From Hygrocybe punicea (Eukaryota; Basidiomycota; Agaricomycetes; Agaricales; Hygrophoraceae), in NCBI GenBank assembly GCA_963556145.1, contig OY744470.1, positions 3,968,001 through 4,032,000 of the forward strand: DNA of 64,000 nucleotides. Direction: 5' to 3'. The translations under genes and the position numbers were made by a program. Below are positions 45,447 through 56,485 of this stretch, one piece after another. Position 1 is the first letter of the stretch. Every line of letters begins with the position of its first letter. The notes under the pieces are model-generated. The model searched no databases and was not told the DNA's origin. It saw nothing but the letters and a program-made list of their open reading frames with translations.

Positions 45447-47487
45447 ACCAAACACCCCATACATCACCAGGGCTTGGCTTCGCCTCCTCACAGAGGCAAA
45501 CCTGCTACATAGATACCCCAGCCTCCCCAGCCTCATTCATTCCAGTTTCGATGCCGGTATCCCCCCCATCCTCAGCACCTTCACCCCCACCAACAGCCCC
45601 ACCATTGCTCTGCATTCCGCCAAGTTTGCAGCCATCATCGCCAAGGAATATACCTGAGAACGACACTTCGGCCCTTTTACCCACACTGAAGTCAAGGATC
45701 TCATTGGCCCTTTCCAGAGCTCCCCACTCTCCCTTACCCCAAAACCTGGCAACAAAGAGTCCTTTCAGATGGTACAAAACCTCTCCTTCCCCTCAAAACC
45801 CTCCAGCAACAGATCTTCAATCAACTCCGCAATCGACTCCGACCTATACCCGTGCACCTGGGGCACCTTCTCGACAATCTGCCTCCTCATCAGCCGCCTC
45901 CCTCCTGGCTCACAGGCAGCAGTTCGGGATGTTGCAGAAGCACATCAGACCGTCCCAATCTCGCCCTCCCAATGGCCCAGCCTCATTCTCCACCTTCCTG
46001 GCCCAGACACCTTCAACATCGACACCTGCAGCTGCTTCGGCCTCTCCTCCTCCTCAGGAAACCACGGCAAACTGGGCGATGCAGGCGCTGACCTCATGCG
46101 GGCACATGGGATCGGGCCTCTCTCAAAATGGAGTGATGACCACATATTCTTCCACATCCGCCTCAAACACATTGCCCAATACAATGCCTGCCGCTTGGGC
46201 TGGAATGCAGCCATCATGCAAAACGGGGGCCGAATACACTCCGGTGGCCGTTACTGGTACTGCGGTAACACAATGCCCGACAATTCCCCCGAAGAGTTTG
46301 ATGAGGATGCCTCTCTCCCCATCCAAGATCTCTCGGGTTCCTCCCCTCGTCTTACCTCCGACACGGCCTTCTCATATTGCACGGCGGACATCGATGCCCT
46401 CTCACGAGAGCTGGGCATCCCTTGGGAGACATCCAAGGATATCCCCTTTTGCTCGCAGGTCCCTTTCATCGGCTTCACCTGGGACCTGGATCTTCGGACG
46501 GTTGCCATTCCTCCCAAAAAGAAAGAGAAGTACCTGGCTGCAATCGCTCAGTGGGAAACAGCACCCACCCATGTTCTCAACGATGTTCAAAAGCTCTTCA
46601 GCAAGCTTCTCCATGCCAGCCTTGTCGTTCCAATGGGACGTGCTTACCTCTCCAGACTGGAGGCCATGCTGGGGATCTTCCACAATAATCCTTTCAAACC
46701 ACACACCCCTCCCTGCGGCACTGCAGAAGATCTTCGCTGGTGGAAACACCTCCTATCCAAACCTGATGTCTTGCACCCGATCCCCACCCCCATTCCTGTT
46801 ATCGACTCCAGCTCGTTCTCTGATGCAAGCTCCAGTTTCAGCATTGCAGTCACAATTGGGCTGCTCTGGCGTGCCTGGCACCTCCTCCCAGGATGGCAGC
46901 ATGACAACAGGGACATCAGATTGGCAGAAGCAGTTGGGTTTGAATTCTTGGTCCACTACGCTATCACCCACAATCCTCCAGGCTCTCACCTCAAGGTCTT
47001 TGGGGACAACCATGGAGTCGTCCAGGGCTGGTGGAGAGGCTGGAGCCACAACTCCCAGATCAACAATGTCTTCAAGAGGATCCACACCCTCACGGCCCCC
47101 TCCTCCTATGTCATCCACACAAGATTCGTCCCCAGCGAACACAACCCAGCCGACAGCCCATCTAGAGGTATATACCCCCCTCTCTCCCTCCTACTTCCCC
47201 CCATCGAAATCCCTGCTGACCTCTCTCACTTCATCGTCAACTTCGACTCCCGTGTTCCAGGATCTGAGCCCTGCTCTCCTGTCCACCCTGCTCCAGCACC
47301 CCCCCAAGACAAAACCACATCAGGATGCCACTGCCCTCCCCGACTGCTACATCCACTTCACACTCGAACAGCAGGCAATGGACTGGAGCAACGGCGGGTA
47401 GGCCAGCAAAGGCCCTGGCATGGAACTCCCCCCTGCCCTTACAAGGTCCCCATCCCCATGCCCCCACCCCCTACCACCAGGGCCTAG
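45409..47487 (+). pseudogene. DIRS reverse transcriptase/RNase H, one nonsense codon
   Basis: The frame overlaps the end of gag. TGA at 45655-45657 falls in KEYT-R-ERHFGPFT, directly before the conserved FQSSPLSLTPKPG block. RT motifs: LVQNLSFP-like MVQNLSFP, WGTFSTICLLI, SQAAVRDVAEAHQTVP, and the catalytic WSDDHIFF, then VPFIGFTWDL and KLFSKLLHASLV. The RNase H part includes IDSSSFSDASSSF, KVFGDNHGVVQGWW and SEHNPADSPSRG. It ends at 47487 overlapping the recombinase frame. It would copy the element RNA into DNA; the nonsense codon removes nearly the whole RT. Confidence 0.85.
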
Positions 47488-48611
47488 CACCCTCTCCGTC
47501 CCTCCTCTGCCCCCACTGCCTTGCTCGGGACCACCTCCAGATCTGGCGCCCCCTGCAGGCTTGCACCACCCTAGATGAACAAGGGATCCCAACAAACCTG
47601 TTTCCAGAGGATCTCACGCACATCGTGGATGTACTTGAACACACCTGGGTGGAGAACACATGGGAGACCTATGGTACTGGTCTCCTCCTCTTTCACGCCT
47701 TCTGTGACAAAAAGAACCTCCTGGAACCCCAACGGGCACCGGCCAGCAGTGTTGTGCTGCCTGCCTTCACTGCCACCCTCACAGGCTCCTATGCTTCCAA
47801 GTCCATTGGCAACTACCTTTACAGGGTCCAGGCTTGGCATATCATCCACAGCATCCCTTGGCACCCAAACAACCTCGAGATGCAAGGTATCCTGAAGGCC
47901 GCTAATGCCCTCTGCCCGGCCTCATCCAAAAGGAAACCCTGTCTCCCCTTCACCATCGACTACATTGTGGTGCTCTGGTCCCAGCTCCACCTATCAGCCC
48001 CCCTCGATGCTGCCGTCTTCAGCTGCCTCACCACAACCTTCTACTCAGCAGCCCACCTTGGCAAGTTCACGGTAAAAAACCTGAAGCCAGGGACCTTTCA
48101 CAGCTCAACCCACATCATGCCAGCCCACGTCACCTCAGTCTGTGACCACAACAACCTGGAAATGACCTCCTTCCACCTCCCCCACATGAAAACCTCCTCC
48201 TCCGGGGAAGATGTTTCCTGGGCAAGACAACTCGGCAGCTCAGACCCCGAAGTGGCCCTGAATAATCACCTCCAGTTAAACCAACCCCCTGCAGATGGCC
48301 CTCTCTTTGCTTACCACCACAGCAAGGGCTTCCAAGCCCTCACCAAATCCAAAATGTTGGAGTGCCTAGCCAAGGCCACATGCAGGTTGAACATAGACCC
48401 CCTCCAAGGCCATGGCATCCGCATAGGCTTGACTTTGGAATACCTTCTTCGAGGCATCCCCTTTGAGGTCATGAAGGTCAAGGGGCGCTGGGCCAGCGAC
48501 TCATTCCTCCTATACCTAAGAAAACATGCACAGATCATGGCCCCCTACATGCAAGCCATCCCTGCCCTGCATGATAGCATCATCCGTCTCACTATGCCTC
48601 CAGTCCACTAA
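47325..48611 (+). CDS. DIRS tyrosine recombinase, open frame but first catalytic Arg changed
   Basis: 428 codons to TAA 48611; the family part starts near SLLCPHCLARDHLQIWRP, so the true start may be later than the first Met. Core-binding domain: NTWETYGTGLLLFHAFCD. Catalytic domain: the first active-site Arg (family AARVGEF) is His here, AAHLGKF at about 48040-48060, consistent with CGC to CAC. The second motif GHGIRIG is intact, and the Tyr is in FLLYLRKHAQI near the end. Integration of a closed circular DNA intermediate is the family role. The ORF is open, but the active site is probably lost. Confidence 0.8.
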   Translation: MPLPSPTATSTSHSNSRQWTGATAGRPAKALAWNSPLPLQGPHPHAPTPYHQGLAPSPSLLCPHCLARDHLQIWRPLQACTTLDEQGIPTNLFPEDLTHIVDVLEHTWVENTWETYGTGLLLFHAFCDKKNLLEPQRAPASSVVLPAFTATLTGSYASKSIGNYLYRVQAWHIIHSIPWHPNNLEMQGILKAANALCPASSKRKPCLPFTIDYIVVLWSQLHLSAPLDAAVFSCLTTTFYSAAHLGKFTVKNLKPGTFHSSTHIMPAHVTSVCDHNNLEMTSFHLPHMKTSSSGEDVSWARQLGSSDPEVALNNHLQLNQPPADGPLFAYHHSKGFQALTKSKMLECLAKATCRLNIDPLQGHGIRIGLTLEYLLRGIPFEVMKVKGRWASDSFLLYLRKHAQIMAPYMQAIPALHDSIIRLTMPPVH

Positions 48612-49482
48612 AATGTTTTGTGAGTCCCTTTCTCAGCTGTCTCCTAAAAAATGGGAACTGATGCTCGCTTGATGCATCGTCATCCTCCTACCAAGGCACT
48701 GGGATTCGCTGCTCACATTGGTTCCTTCCCACAGACAGAACCATCCTTCTTGGGGCCGGGAAGCCCTCTGGCTTTCACCCAACCTTCTCTTCACTCACTC
48801 TTTCCTTCTCCCAATTCTTACAAGTAGCTACATGCCTTGCACCTCCCTACCTCTCTTCTACCTTGCAATCTAAGCTTCACCGTAACGGACTCTCAAAGAC
48901 TAATGCCCAACAAAAAACACGTCTAACAAGCAAGGTTTCTGCCGACGTAGTCGGAATTTCATAAGTTATTTAAAACGGAGATATCTTCTGTGAGAATCGA
49001 TGCCTGAATCAGTTTTTGAATCGGTTGTTGAATCGACCTCGAATCGGCCACTACCCCTGGGAAGTCATAAAGCGGCCTATATTTTCCTCAATTTCAGCCT
49101 CGGCGTTGTAAACCGTGGATTGCGATACAGAGAAGACGCTTCGTTCTCTAGGATCTCACTGGCACACAGAGCATTATGCTCAATATTCCAACGACGATCA
49201 GATCTCGGATCACACCGCTCGAAGTAATACAACATTCATGCAATCACTGACAAGCGATTAGCCAAAAGAAATAAGTAACGTTGACATCTAAATAACAGGC
49301 AATCGCGGCGCGTGGATCTGATACGAAGCATGTAATGCTCCGCAATGCTCGGTCGCAAGCGTGGAGAAAACCCTGGCAGAAACAGTATTTGTACGAGCGT
49401 CGAATGAGCTGAAATCACCATCTTTCAGCTAATGTCTTCTCCTGAAGTACCTGTGAGGGCAACCTTTATATTTCCTTAAGCT
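48612..49482. other. Non-coding stretch, DIRS 3' flank and promoter region of the next gene
   Basis: No supported gene. The first 180 bases probably belong to the DIRS 3' terminal region. From about 48960 composition changes to single-copy-like sequence; a short GAATCGATGCCTGAATCAG / GAATCGGTTGTTGAATCGA repetition is seen at 48995-49040. Confidence 0.4.
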
Positions 49483-49917
49483 ATGACGTTCGTTGCTAAC
49501 GCTGCCCAGGTTAGTTCCTTGACAGTCGTCAACCCCCTCACCGACATACATGTCGAGATATCTGTTGTCGACGTTTCGACCCGAAAGACGTACCTAGTTG
49601 GCCAAGTACCGGCTTCCTCAACCCAAGTCTTCAAGCCTATATCATCTGATTTAGGAAACTATGCAACGGTGGGTCCGATTAGTACCTATCTGTACCAAGC
49701 AGGATCCTGAGCTGACACGTAACCATAGTTCACTCTTACTGTTTCCGTCATTCCAGACGAAGGGGACGGCGGTGGCGATATTGTTGACCTCGACACATTC
49801 GTCTATTACGACACTTCGTCTTTCACCCTCGAGTGCACTATGTTTACTAGAACATTCCCGCCCCCTCCGCAGCCCTCTTTCAAGCTTAAAGTCATTGAAT
49901 CCACAATGACTGAATAA
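49483..49917 (+). CDS. Small two-exon hypothetical protein (124 aa)
   Basis: Exons 49483-49668 and 49729-49917 join in phase 0 across a 60-nt intron (GTGGGT...GCTGACAC...CATAG), ending in TAA. The protein starts MTFVANAAQVSSLTVVNPLT, alternates hydrophobic and polar residues like a beta-sandwich, has no signal peptide or transmembrane segment, and contains a Gly/Asp patch (DEGDGGGDIVD) and FPPPPQPS near the end. No internal stop. The family is not recognised and no function can be given. The consistent frame across a well-formed intron is the main support for it being real. Confidence 0.65.
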
Positions 49918-50620
49918 CTGTGGTGGTGCGAGATAGGTCATAAATATGTAGGTTTTTCGTAAACAATATATGTGCTGTCCGATACACGATGAATATGATT
50001 TTAAGTACTTTGGGAAAGTATTCCATTGGATCGGTTTGACGGCGTGGTGCATAAGAGTGAGAGAGGTCTGTGGAAGCATTCATTTGGGCCACAGTTGTCG
50101 AAATCTGAATGCTTGCGAGAAAATTGGTGCAGTGGCAAAGGGTACGCCGGCGATGGGTTTCTGATGAATCAGAATCTGATCTACGTGGAAGACGCCAACG
50201 TGCAAATGCTAACCGCACTGCACTCCTACTCATTCGAGAATGTCAAAACGGTGATCGCAGAGCTCTTATTACTGGTGGATATCAAAAGAAGTGCAAAAAT
50301 TGTAGGAAAGGGGGCCATGTTTGAAGACTCGGAAGAATAATGTTTTCCTCTTCTAGTAGCATAGACGATTGTCTGAATGCCTGAAACCCAGAAATAAGTG
50401 CTGAGACCGATGTCAGGCAGGTCGGTGAAGTAGGAAAAGTATCTGCGGAAGCTTTAGGAATGCGCGGGATGTTAGAAGAGCCAAAAAATACTTGCGAGCG
50501 CGCTTCTTTAGTGACGACAGCTTCCCAAATGAGAACGAAAGGGCGGTGAAAAGAGTGTAGAATGCCAGCGACAAGCGGATAGAGACAAGCACAGTAGACG
50601 AAAATACGGGAGAAGTGACT
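49918..50620. other. Stretch without a supported gene
   Basis: Short overlapping ORFs on both strands (for example 50026-50340 plus) have no recognised motif or splice support. It may hold the 3' region of the crinkler-type gene to the right. Confidence 0.4.
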
Positions 50621-50634
50621 AGCTTGTGTTAAGA

Positions 50635-52259
50635 TGGTAGGAGACCAGAACCCATATAAGAGTAAGCGACGAGCCCTGAGAAGTCGCTGGACGTTCCACT
50701 CGCGGTGTATCTCGATGCCGTTCTTCCAAAATGCGCATGGCGAACAACAGTGCTTTCAATGACATCGTAGGCAATGCTAACATCGAACTTGCAGGTGCTG
50801 GCAACACATATATCGATGTCGCTGGCAATGCGTATGTTGTCTCGAATACCCAATTCAGAAGTAAATTCACCCCGCTCGGTACCAAGCAAAAGTGCATAAG
50901 CTCTGACCCATGTTCAGGATTCCGGATGCTCGTTTCCGCCTCCCTCCTATGCCCACAATGTTTGGACGAGAAAGACGTTGAAAACATCGCATCCGCATGG
51001 AACGAAAAGTATTATACGCTGCGATCTCGTCGTAGAGCTTCGACGTAGTAGGAAATTGTTGCCAGCTTTGGTATGACAAAATGGAGGAGTGCTTCAGTAA
51101 TAATTGAAGATTGTCAGAGATTATTCGTCCACAAAGTGAGACCATGGCTGATGGCTATACTTAAATGTGAGTATTGATAGAGTAGTACGATGAAGTAGCA
51201 CACCCGCTGGACTTGTCCCATATATCCACAATTACAGCATCATCTATGACTATCTTTGCATCTTGAGCAAATTCCTGGAACAATTTCCGCGTCTCCCCCA
51301 TGGTAAAATATGGATTATTGATACGATCCGAAATGTTGAATGGTGAGATTGAGGGATTGGTCGGGTTTAAGCGCAAGATGCTGAAAGTTCCTGCCCCAAT
51401 GGTGCTTTTGATCGCATAGGTGGAAGCATGGTTTCTAGCTTCTTGCAAAGTCCGAAGAAAGCTATCTCGGACCACCCCAGATGCAAGGTGCAATTCGCTG
51501 AGTTCGTCTATGAGAAGGACAATGTCCCTTTGCCAGTCACCCACTCCAAAGGCGTCGAGAAAAGATTGTTGAGATACTATCGGCGCTGCCAGAGCCCAAC
51601 CAGATGCAACAGGCAGCCCAGCAATATCTCTTCCGATCGCCCGGCCGATCGAGTCCCAAAACTGCGGCACAGTTCCCAAGTAATCTAGCCGCTCAAAGGA
51701 GAGGCTGGTCAAAGGCACATCAAACACACAGGACATGAAAGGCTCACTACAGTGCTATGTAGCCCTTGTTCGTTCGTTCCCGCTAAAGCCACAGTAACCT
51801 TGTCGTCTTCCCGGACGCCCGGGCGCCTGAAAGCAACACGAATTGGCAACGTTGCACAGTTCTCAGGCAAGCTTCGCTAGCAGGTTGTAGCCCTGGGTCC
51901 AAGTAGTAATATCCTGAATGGTCCATCTCCCGAATTGAACCATTAACTGTCCACCTTCTCGCAGCATTGCCATCCAAGCGAAGTCGCTTCGTGGGGCGCT
52001 CGTCTGCAAGAGAAATTAGAGATGGCGTATCATTGAGCGGATGTCAGAACAAGAGGAGGTTCGGAAGTGTGAAAGGCAACCTGAGCTCACCGGTAGCCGG
52101 CAGCTTCACAATGAGGTGGAGATCATTCCCGGAAGGCTGTCGCATAAAGACAGCAAACACTTTGTCGGTAGGTTCATCAAGCTCCTCGGCAAAATTTGAG
52201 ACCTCGCCTCGCTCTTTGTTCAGTAAGACTGCGTGAGGGTTTGATAAAGATAGGGACAC
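50635..52259 (-). CDS. Crinkler (CRN)-type protein with P-loop NTPase, exon structure approximate
   Basis: The N-terminal part (52259 downward) ends in EELDEPTDKVFAVFMRQ and DLHLIVKLPAT, like the ubiquitin-like header of CRN proteins. An 87-nt intron (52004-52090, GTGAGC...TTGCAG) leads to DERPTKRLRLD, an NLS-like segment, and FVLLSGARASGKTT (Walker A, about 51800). After another intron: PQFWDSIGRAIG, DIVLLIDELSEL (Walker B, about 51510-51545), AIKSTIGAGTFSILRLN, SPFNISD, FTMGETRKLFQEFA. Then an intron near 51150-51225 and MVSLCGRIISDNL. Below about 50990 the reading continues in pieces with uncertain joins. CRN-type NTPases act as intracellular effectors or conflict proteins in eukaryotes. 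Head to head with FunK1. Whether the gene is intact is not settled. Confidence 0.6.
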
Positions 52260-52385
52260 TGAGCTGGTACGGGGTTAAGGTCACGGTCTACAAGGTTAGT
52301 GTCCTCCGGTGGACTCTCGGCGACTCGGATGCATGGGAATGACGTTAAAATAACAACAGACGCGTGCATCGTCGCGACTTCCTTC

Positions 52386-54787
52386 ATGATGAATCCAAGC
52401 CCTCTCAAGGCAGCAAAAGTTCCAAAACCTGGTCGTCAGCAACGCTCAGATGACATTCTCCACCACGGCATCGATCTCTTGGAAAGCTTTGACAAGTTGC
52501 ATATCAGGGCGGCACCGATTCTCCAGCGCGAGCAGACTAGACGCATAGCAACGTTCGTTGCTGACTTGGGCTGGCCAGTGGAGGCTAATTCAAATGCGAA
52601 TGTCGTATACGAGCGTCTTTGCAACCTACTCAACGCCATTAGTGACGAAATCTATCGTGCGTCCTTTGTCCAAACTTCTGCCAATTCGCTGAAGACAATC
52701 TTGAAAAGCTTGTTTTTATTGATCATCGTGCCTCGCCATTATCGCACCACCCTGACAAAGGGATCGTTGACAAGCCAGATGTCATTGCTGTCCTTTCTTC
52801 GTACTTTGATCAGCTTGTTCCCGAACCGGCTGGTGTAATGGGATTCCTTGGCATCGATCACATTCACCCGTCGAGTGGAAAGGTCAGTATGACAACACTG
52901 GTATTCAACAAGTTCTAGCATACGCCGCCGCTCACAGTCGTGCTCGACCCGATAACCCTGGTGTTTATGCACTATCCGCGTCGCCGTCAAAATATCTTCT
53001 CGTTTGGAGCGATCCTTCTGAATACGCTTCCGCCCAGTTTCCCTGGACCAATATTCAACCGCTCATTGGCTATGTCTACTCCCTCTATTCCCCCCCAGAT
53101 GGCCACAATCTACGCGATCCTTCCATCACTCTGGAACCTAGTGGTTCCTATGATCCTCCTAAATGGGAAATACAATTTAACGGCATCACTTACTCAAACT
53201 GCGAAGCTATTTGGGTTGGCGCTGCCTGGAGCCGGATGACTTGGGTTGCACGTAGTACCGGCGATCCAGGCAAAGTCATCAAAGACTCGTACAGGAGTAT
53301 CCATAGATCGTATCAGGAGAGTGAACTCATCGATCTCATACACGAGTCCGGCAGGGTGGGTGGATGGGTCGTGTGCGTAGATAGCAATCAGGTCAAGATG
53401 GCCCCATCCAAACATGATTTGAACGCACGCGCCGCGTCAAATAGCGACTTATCATGGACAGTGCTGGTGAAACACTTTATCGGTGTAGCAGTGTCTTCCA
53501 CTTTCTCAAAGTCGTGTATGACGTGCTCGAAGGTCCGCCCTTTTCCCTAAATTGTCTAGTTTCTCCTAAACGTTTGGTAGCGCATCGTTGGGCTGTGGAC
53601 AAGAGAAAGGTTCTCCACCGAGATATGAGTATCAACAACATTCTAGTCAATCCCAAAGTACCACCTTTCGAGCCATCTGATGATCGGCCTAAGTTTATTG
53701 AAGAGATCTTGGATCAACGGTAAAAGCCATTCTTTTCTTTGACTCTTTGGTTCACTTTCCTGGCATTACAGAGATAACGCACCATCGCTCGCGCTTTTGT
53801 GTGATCTTGATAACGGTTGTACTTTTGAACCTTTGAGTATTGCTCAGCGCAGAAGATTTGCTTTGTCGGACTCGGACGCGAACAAGGGAAATGCCTCCAG
53901 TCTTAGGGAAAAAGATGACATGAGGAATCGTACATTGCGTCAGAGAATCATTATGCGTGTCTAGCCCTGATTCCTCGGGGGTCAGGGAACTCCCTTGTTC
54001 ATTTCTCGCTCCGTTTGCGTAGGTTCCGTGTTGACAGACTTAGGGGCATTTCCCATTAGAATGCCAGTTCTCAAAGCTGAAGCTGGCGCTGCGTACATCC
54101 AAGTCTATGCTACAGATCAGCTTCGAACGTACGAGGACGCAGGGAAAACTCACGGTGGTTCCTATGATGCTGCTCTTTACCAACGAACCCGAAAGGATGC
54201 CACGCTCGCCGAAAATGTTTTCTTCCCTCAGCCTCGTCATGATGCTGAGTCTGTGTTTTGGATCATCGTAATTTTCCTGCTTCGTGCACTACCGGCCAAG
54301 TCGTCGATTACCAATGACGACCAATGACGATGTCGGGCCCCTGCAACAGCTGTGGCCGAGCCTAAGTGATCACAGCATTCCTCAATCCAAACGGGGCTAT
54401 GTAGATACACGCAAAGCTGTTTTGGGTTACGTTGCCGAAGATTGGCGAGACTTCCTCCATCCAGATTTAGCCAATGAGGCTCAACTTCTAGAATACCTTA
54501 ACGAACAAGTCATCCCGGAATATGCCTACCTTGACCCTCAACCCCCCTTTTTACATCTGCATGAGGCCATGCAGCGCATCTTACTCGATCACCTTTGGAA
54601 TATGAGTAGGGAGAAACGACATGTTGACCTCGATCAATTTCACCTTAGAGAAGTACCTGACATCATTTATATCAAGCAATATTTAACCAAGAGACCAACT
54701 CCCGGGACCAACTCCCGGGACCAAAGGCCGATCGGATTCACTATCTCAGCAACCATCTTCCTACCTCTCAAACTCAACTTGTCGTAG
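52386..54787 (+). pseudogene. FunK1 fungal protein kinase, broken
   Basis: Starts about ATG 52386. FunK1 landmarks: VFIDHRAS with KPDVIAVL (second frame near 52690-52800), QFPWTNIQPLIGYVYSLYSPPDG, VIKDSYR, catalytic loop VLHRDMSINNIL (about 53610-53640), KFIEEILDQR, a 52-nt intron 53720-53771, the DFG-equivalent LCDLDNG, GTPLFISRSV, and HDAESVFWIIVIFLLRA. Lesions: a frame change near 52680, unclear joins near 52850 and 53960, and a 10-bp tandem duplication (CCAATGACGA, 54311-54330) whose removal restores SSITNDD-VGPLQQLW. A second tandem duplication (ACCAACTCCCGGG) occurs near 54692-54717. Function in the family is poorly known; they are Ser/Thr kinases expanded in mushrooms. Confidence 0.75.
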
Positions 54788-54910
54788 GGTGCTCCAGCAG
54801 AACACGTGAGCGTTGATGCTCCTTTCTCTGGCTAATCCGCCATTCCCAGGGTTATCCAAAGACCTAGTCTCGGTTCCAGACGTTCTAGTCGCAGCTATTT
54901 GGTAGCTTAC

Positions 54911-55021
54911 GTCAGTTCCGGAGTTATCCTTGTCGGAGCTCCAAATATAGTCCTGGACGTTGCGAGTAGAACAACACCAAAAATGAATTTGGAGCTCCGA
55001 CAAGGAAAACTCCGGTCTGAC
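54911..55021. repeat. 111-bp fold-back element
   Basis: Arms 54911-54946 and 54987-55021 pair almost fully (CCTTGTCGGAGCTCCAAAT against ATTTGGAGCTCCGACAAGG, extended outward by CCGGAGTT.TC). The loop is about 40 nt. It is probably a small MITE; no target duplication is clear. Confidence 0.7.
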
Positions 55022-55327
55022 ATAATAATGCTCATGTAGAGCGCTCTGGGAACGAGACTACCAAAGACCGTCTAAGGACCGTAAGGACCGAACGACCGAT
55101 TCGGTCACACGTGAGACCAAAACCTGCACGTGACATTAAACAAACGGATCGCGAACACGCCAAAGACTTGACGGAGTTAAATTAAGTAGAGCAGAGAACA
55201 GAACAAAGTAGAATGTATTGCGAGAGCAAATGAATGTATAGCAATCATCAGAAATCAAGCAGGCGGAAAGAAAGTGAAGGTTGGAAAGAGATAAGTGGGA
55301 AAGAGATAAGTGGGTGTAACAGGAAGA
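55022..55327. other. Non-coding spacer
   Basis: No gene. A run of short GGACCGTAAGGACCGAACGACCG-like repeats lies near 55070-55100; 55283-55316 contains a 17-bp direct repeat (GGGAAAGAGATAAGTGG). Confidence 0.4.
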
Positions 55328-56383
55328 TTAAACGGCCCGCGATGGATTGGTGTTGTCCTGGAGAAGACAATCGATCCGCAAGTAGCTTGCACCGTTGTAA
55401 TTAACGAGGAGCTCAGGTGGCGTGGACAAAGGCATTTCCAACGCGAAAAGTTTGAATAGGCAGCGGCTTTCTGTGGTGAGGATAATGCGGCTCTGCAAAA
55501 GCTTCCCGAACGCTTCATATTCCATGGCAAGGTCGTCCCCGCTGCCTTCTTCGATTACCACCTTTTCATAGACATCACGGATGGTGGCCAAAAACGGGAT
55601 TGGATTGAAGGTAGTGCCGAGTTCAAAGATACCCTTAGGTTGAGGCCAGTCTGGAACGGTGTCGACTTTCATTATTTGCTTGACCCCATCAGAACAATAC
55701 CCCTTCTTGTGATTGTCTGGGGAGCCCGAAGGCCCAGGATACATAATGGTATGACATCATGAACAGGTGGCTGCTTTGCGCTGAATACCAGATGAGCTTG
55801 CATTCAGAATTTTAGATTGTCAACTAAATGCAACACATACCGCTTTGCCGGAGTTTCCAAGACTACCATTAGTGTGCTCCACCTTTACCAAAGGTACCGC
55901 TGCACAGTGTTTCTTCCAAAATGTTTCTGTCTTGCTTCTTGTCGCTAACCAGTAGAGTAAGCAGCAAGCTTCGCCAATTGAAATAGACAGCCTACATATG
56001 AAGTTATTCTTGAAAATCCGCTCTAAAATTTTCGGCTCAATTTCCCCAAGCAAATCCAAGAGTGCTCTTGGGTTCTTCTTGATTGTCGGACAATTTCTCG
56101 TGAGATTGAGTGCTTCGAGACGTGTGTTGTAATCCTGAGTAGTGGTGACCCACTTACGCGAAGTCATGTTGAAAGAGGCCCAGCCATGTTCAGCACGCAT
56201 ATCCATAAAGAGGTAAAATTCCTTGTCATCTCTGATGGACAGTGACCGAAGATCAGATTGCGTGGCGATGGAGAATAGTTGTTCAGATCGGGTGAGTTTT
56301 TGCGAGTCTGGTAGCTTGAGTGGTGAAGTGAGGTTGATCAAAGAATGGTTAGTAGCTGTACAAGGTGACACAGCTGAAGACAT
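55328..56383 (-). pseudogene. Hypothetical zinc-finger-like gene with a single nonsense codon
   Basis: Exons 55841-56383 and 55328-55780 (minus) join in phase 0 over a 60-nt intron (GTATGT...TTGAC...TTCAG) to 331 codons, with one in-frame TGA at 55757-55759 (codon 189). The stop lies in TCS-R-CHTIMYPGPSG...HKKGYCSDG, a CxxC...HxxxxxC zinc-finger-like motif, so CGA to TGA at an Arg is likely. Exon 1 has YLFMDMRAEHGWASFNMTSRKW and KNPRALLDLLG. It resembles a multi-copy agaricomycete family of unknown function. It lies 102 bp downstream of the DDE gene on the same strand, possibly part of the same unit. Confidence 0.65.
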
Positions 56384-56485
56384 GGTAGATGCTTTGCTGT
56401 GGGGTCCAGCTGGGCGTGGAAGTGAAGTTGAATGTCGAGATTTGAAGAAGGCATGGAGACCTCCCTCGATCGAAGGATTCAGGAT

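Larger units (their letters stand above)
44002..48611 (+). mobile_element. DIRS-type retrotransposon, coding region complete but inactivated
   Basis: Three overlapping genes in order gag, RT/RNase H, tyrosine recombinase, as expected of DIRS-like elements and unlike integrase-bearing LTR elements. Terminal repeats were not resolved. Codon use is strongly C-biased at third positions, unlike the neighbouring AT-rich KDZ and Helitron sequences. Confidence 0.85.

Noticed and set aside
50026..51048. Plus-strand ORFs 50026-50340 and 50731-51048
   Set aside because: No motif or splice support, and the second lies opposite the C-terminal part of the crinkler-type gene.
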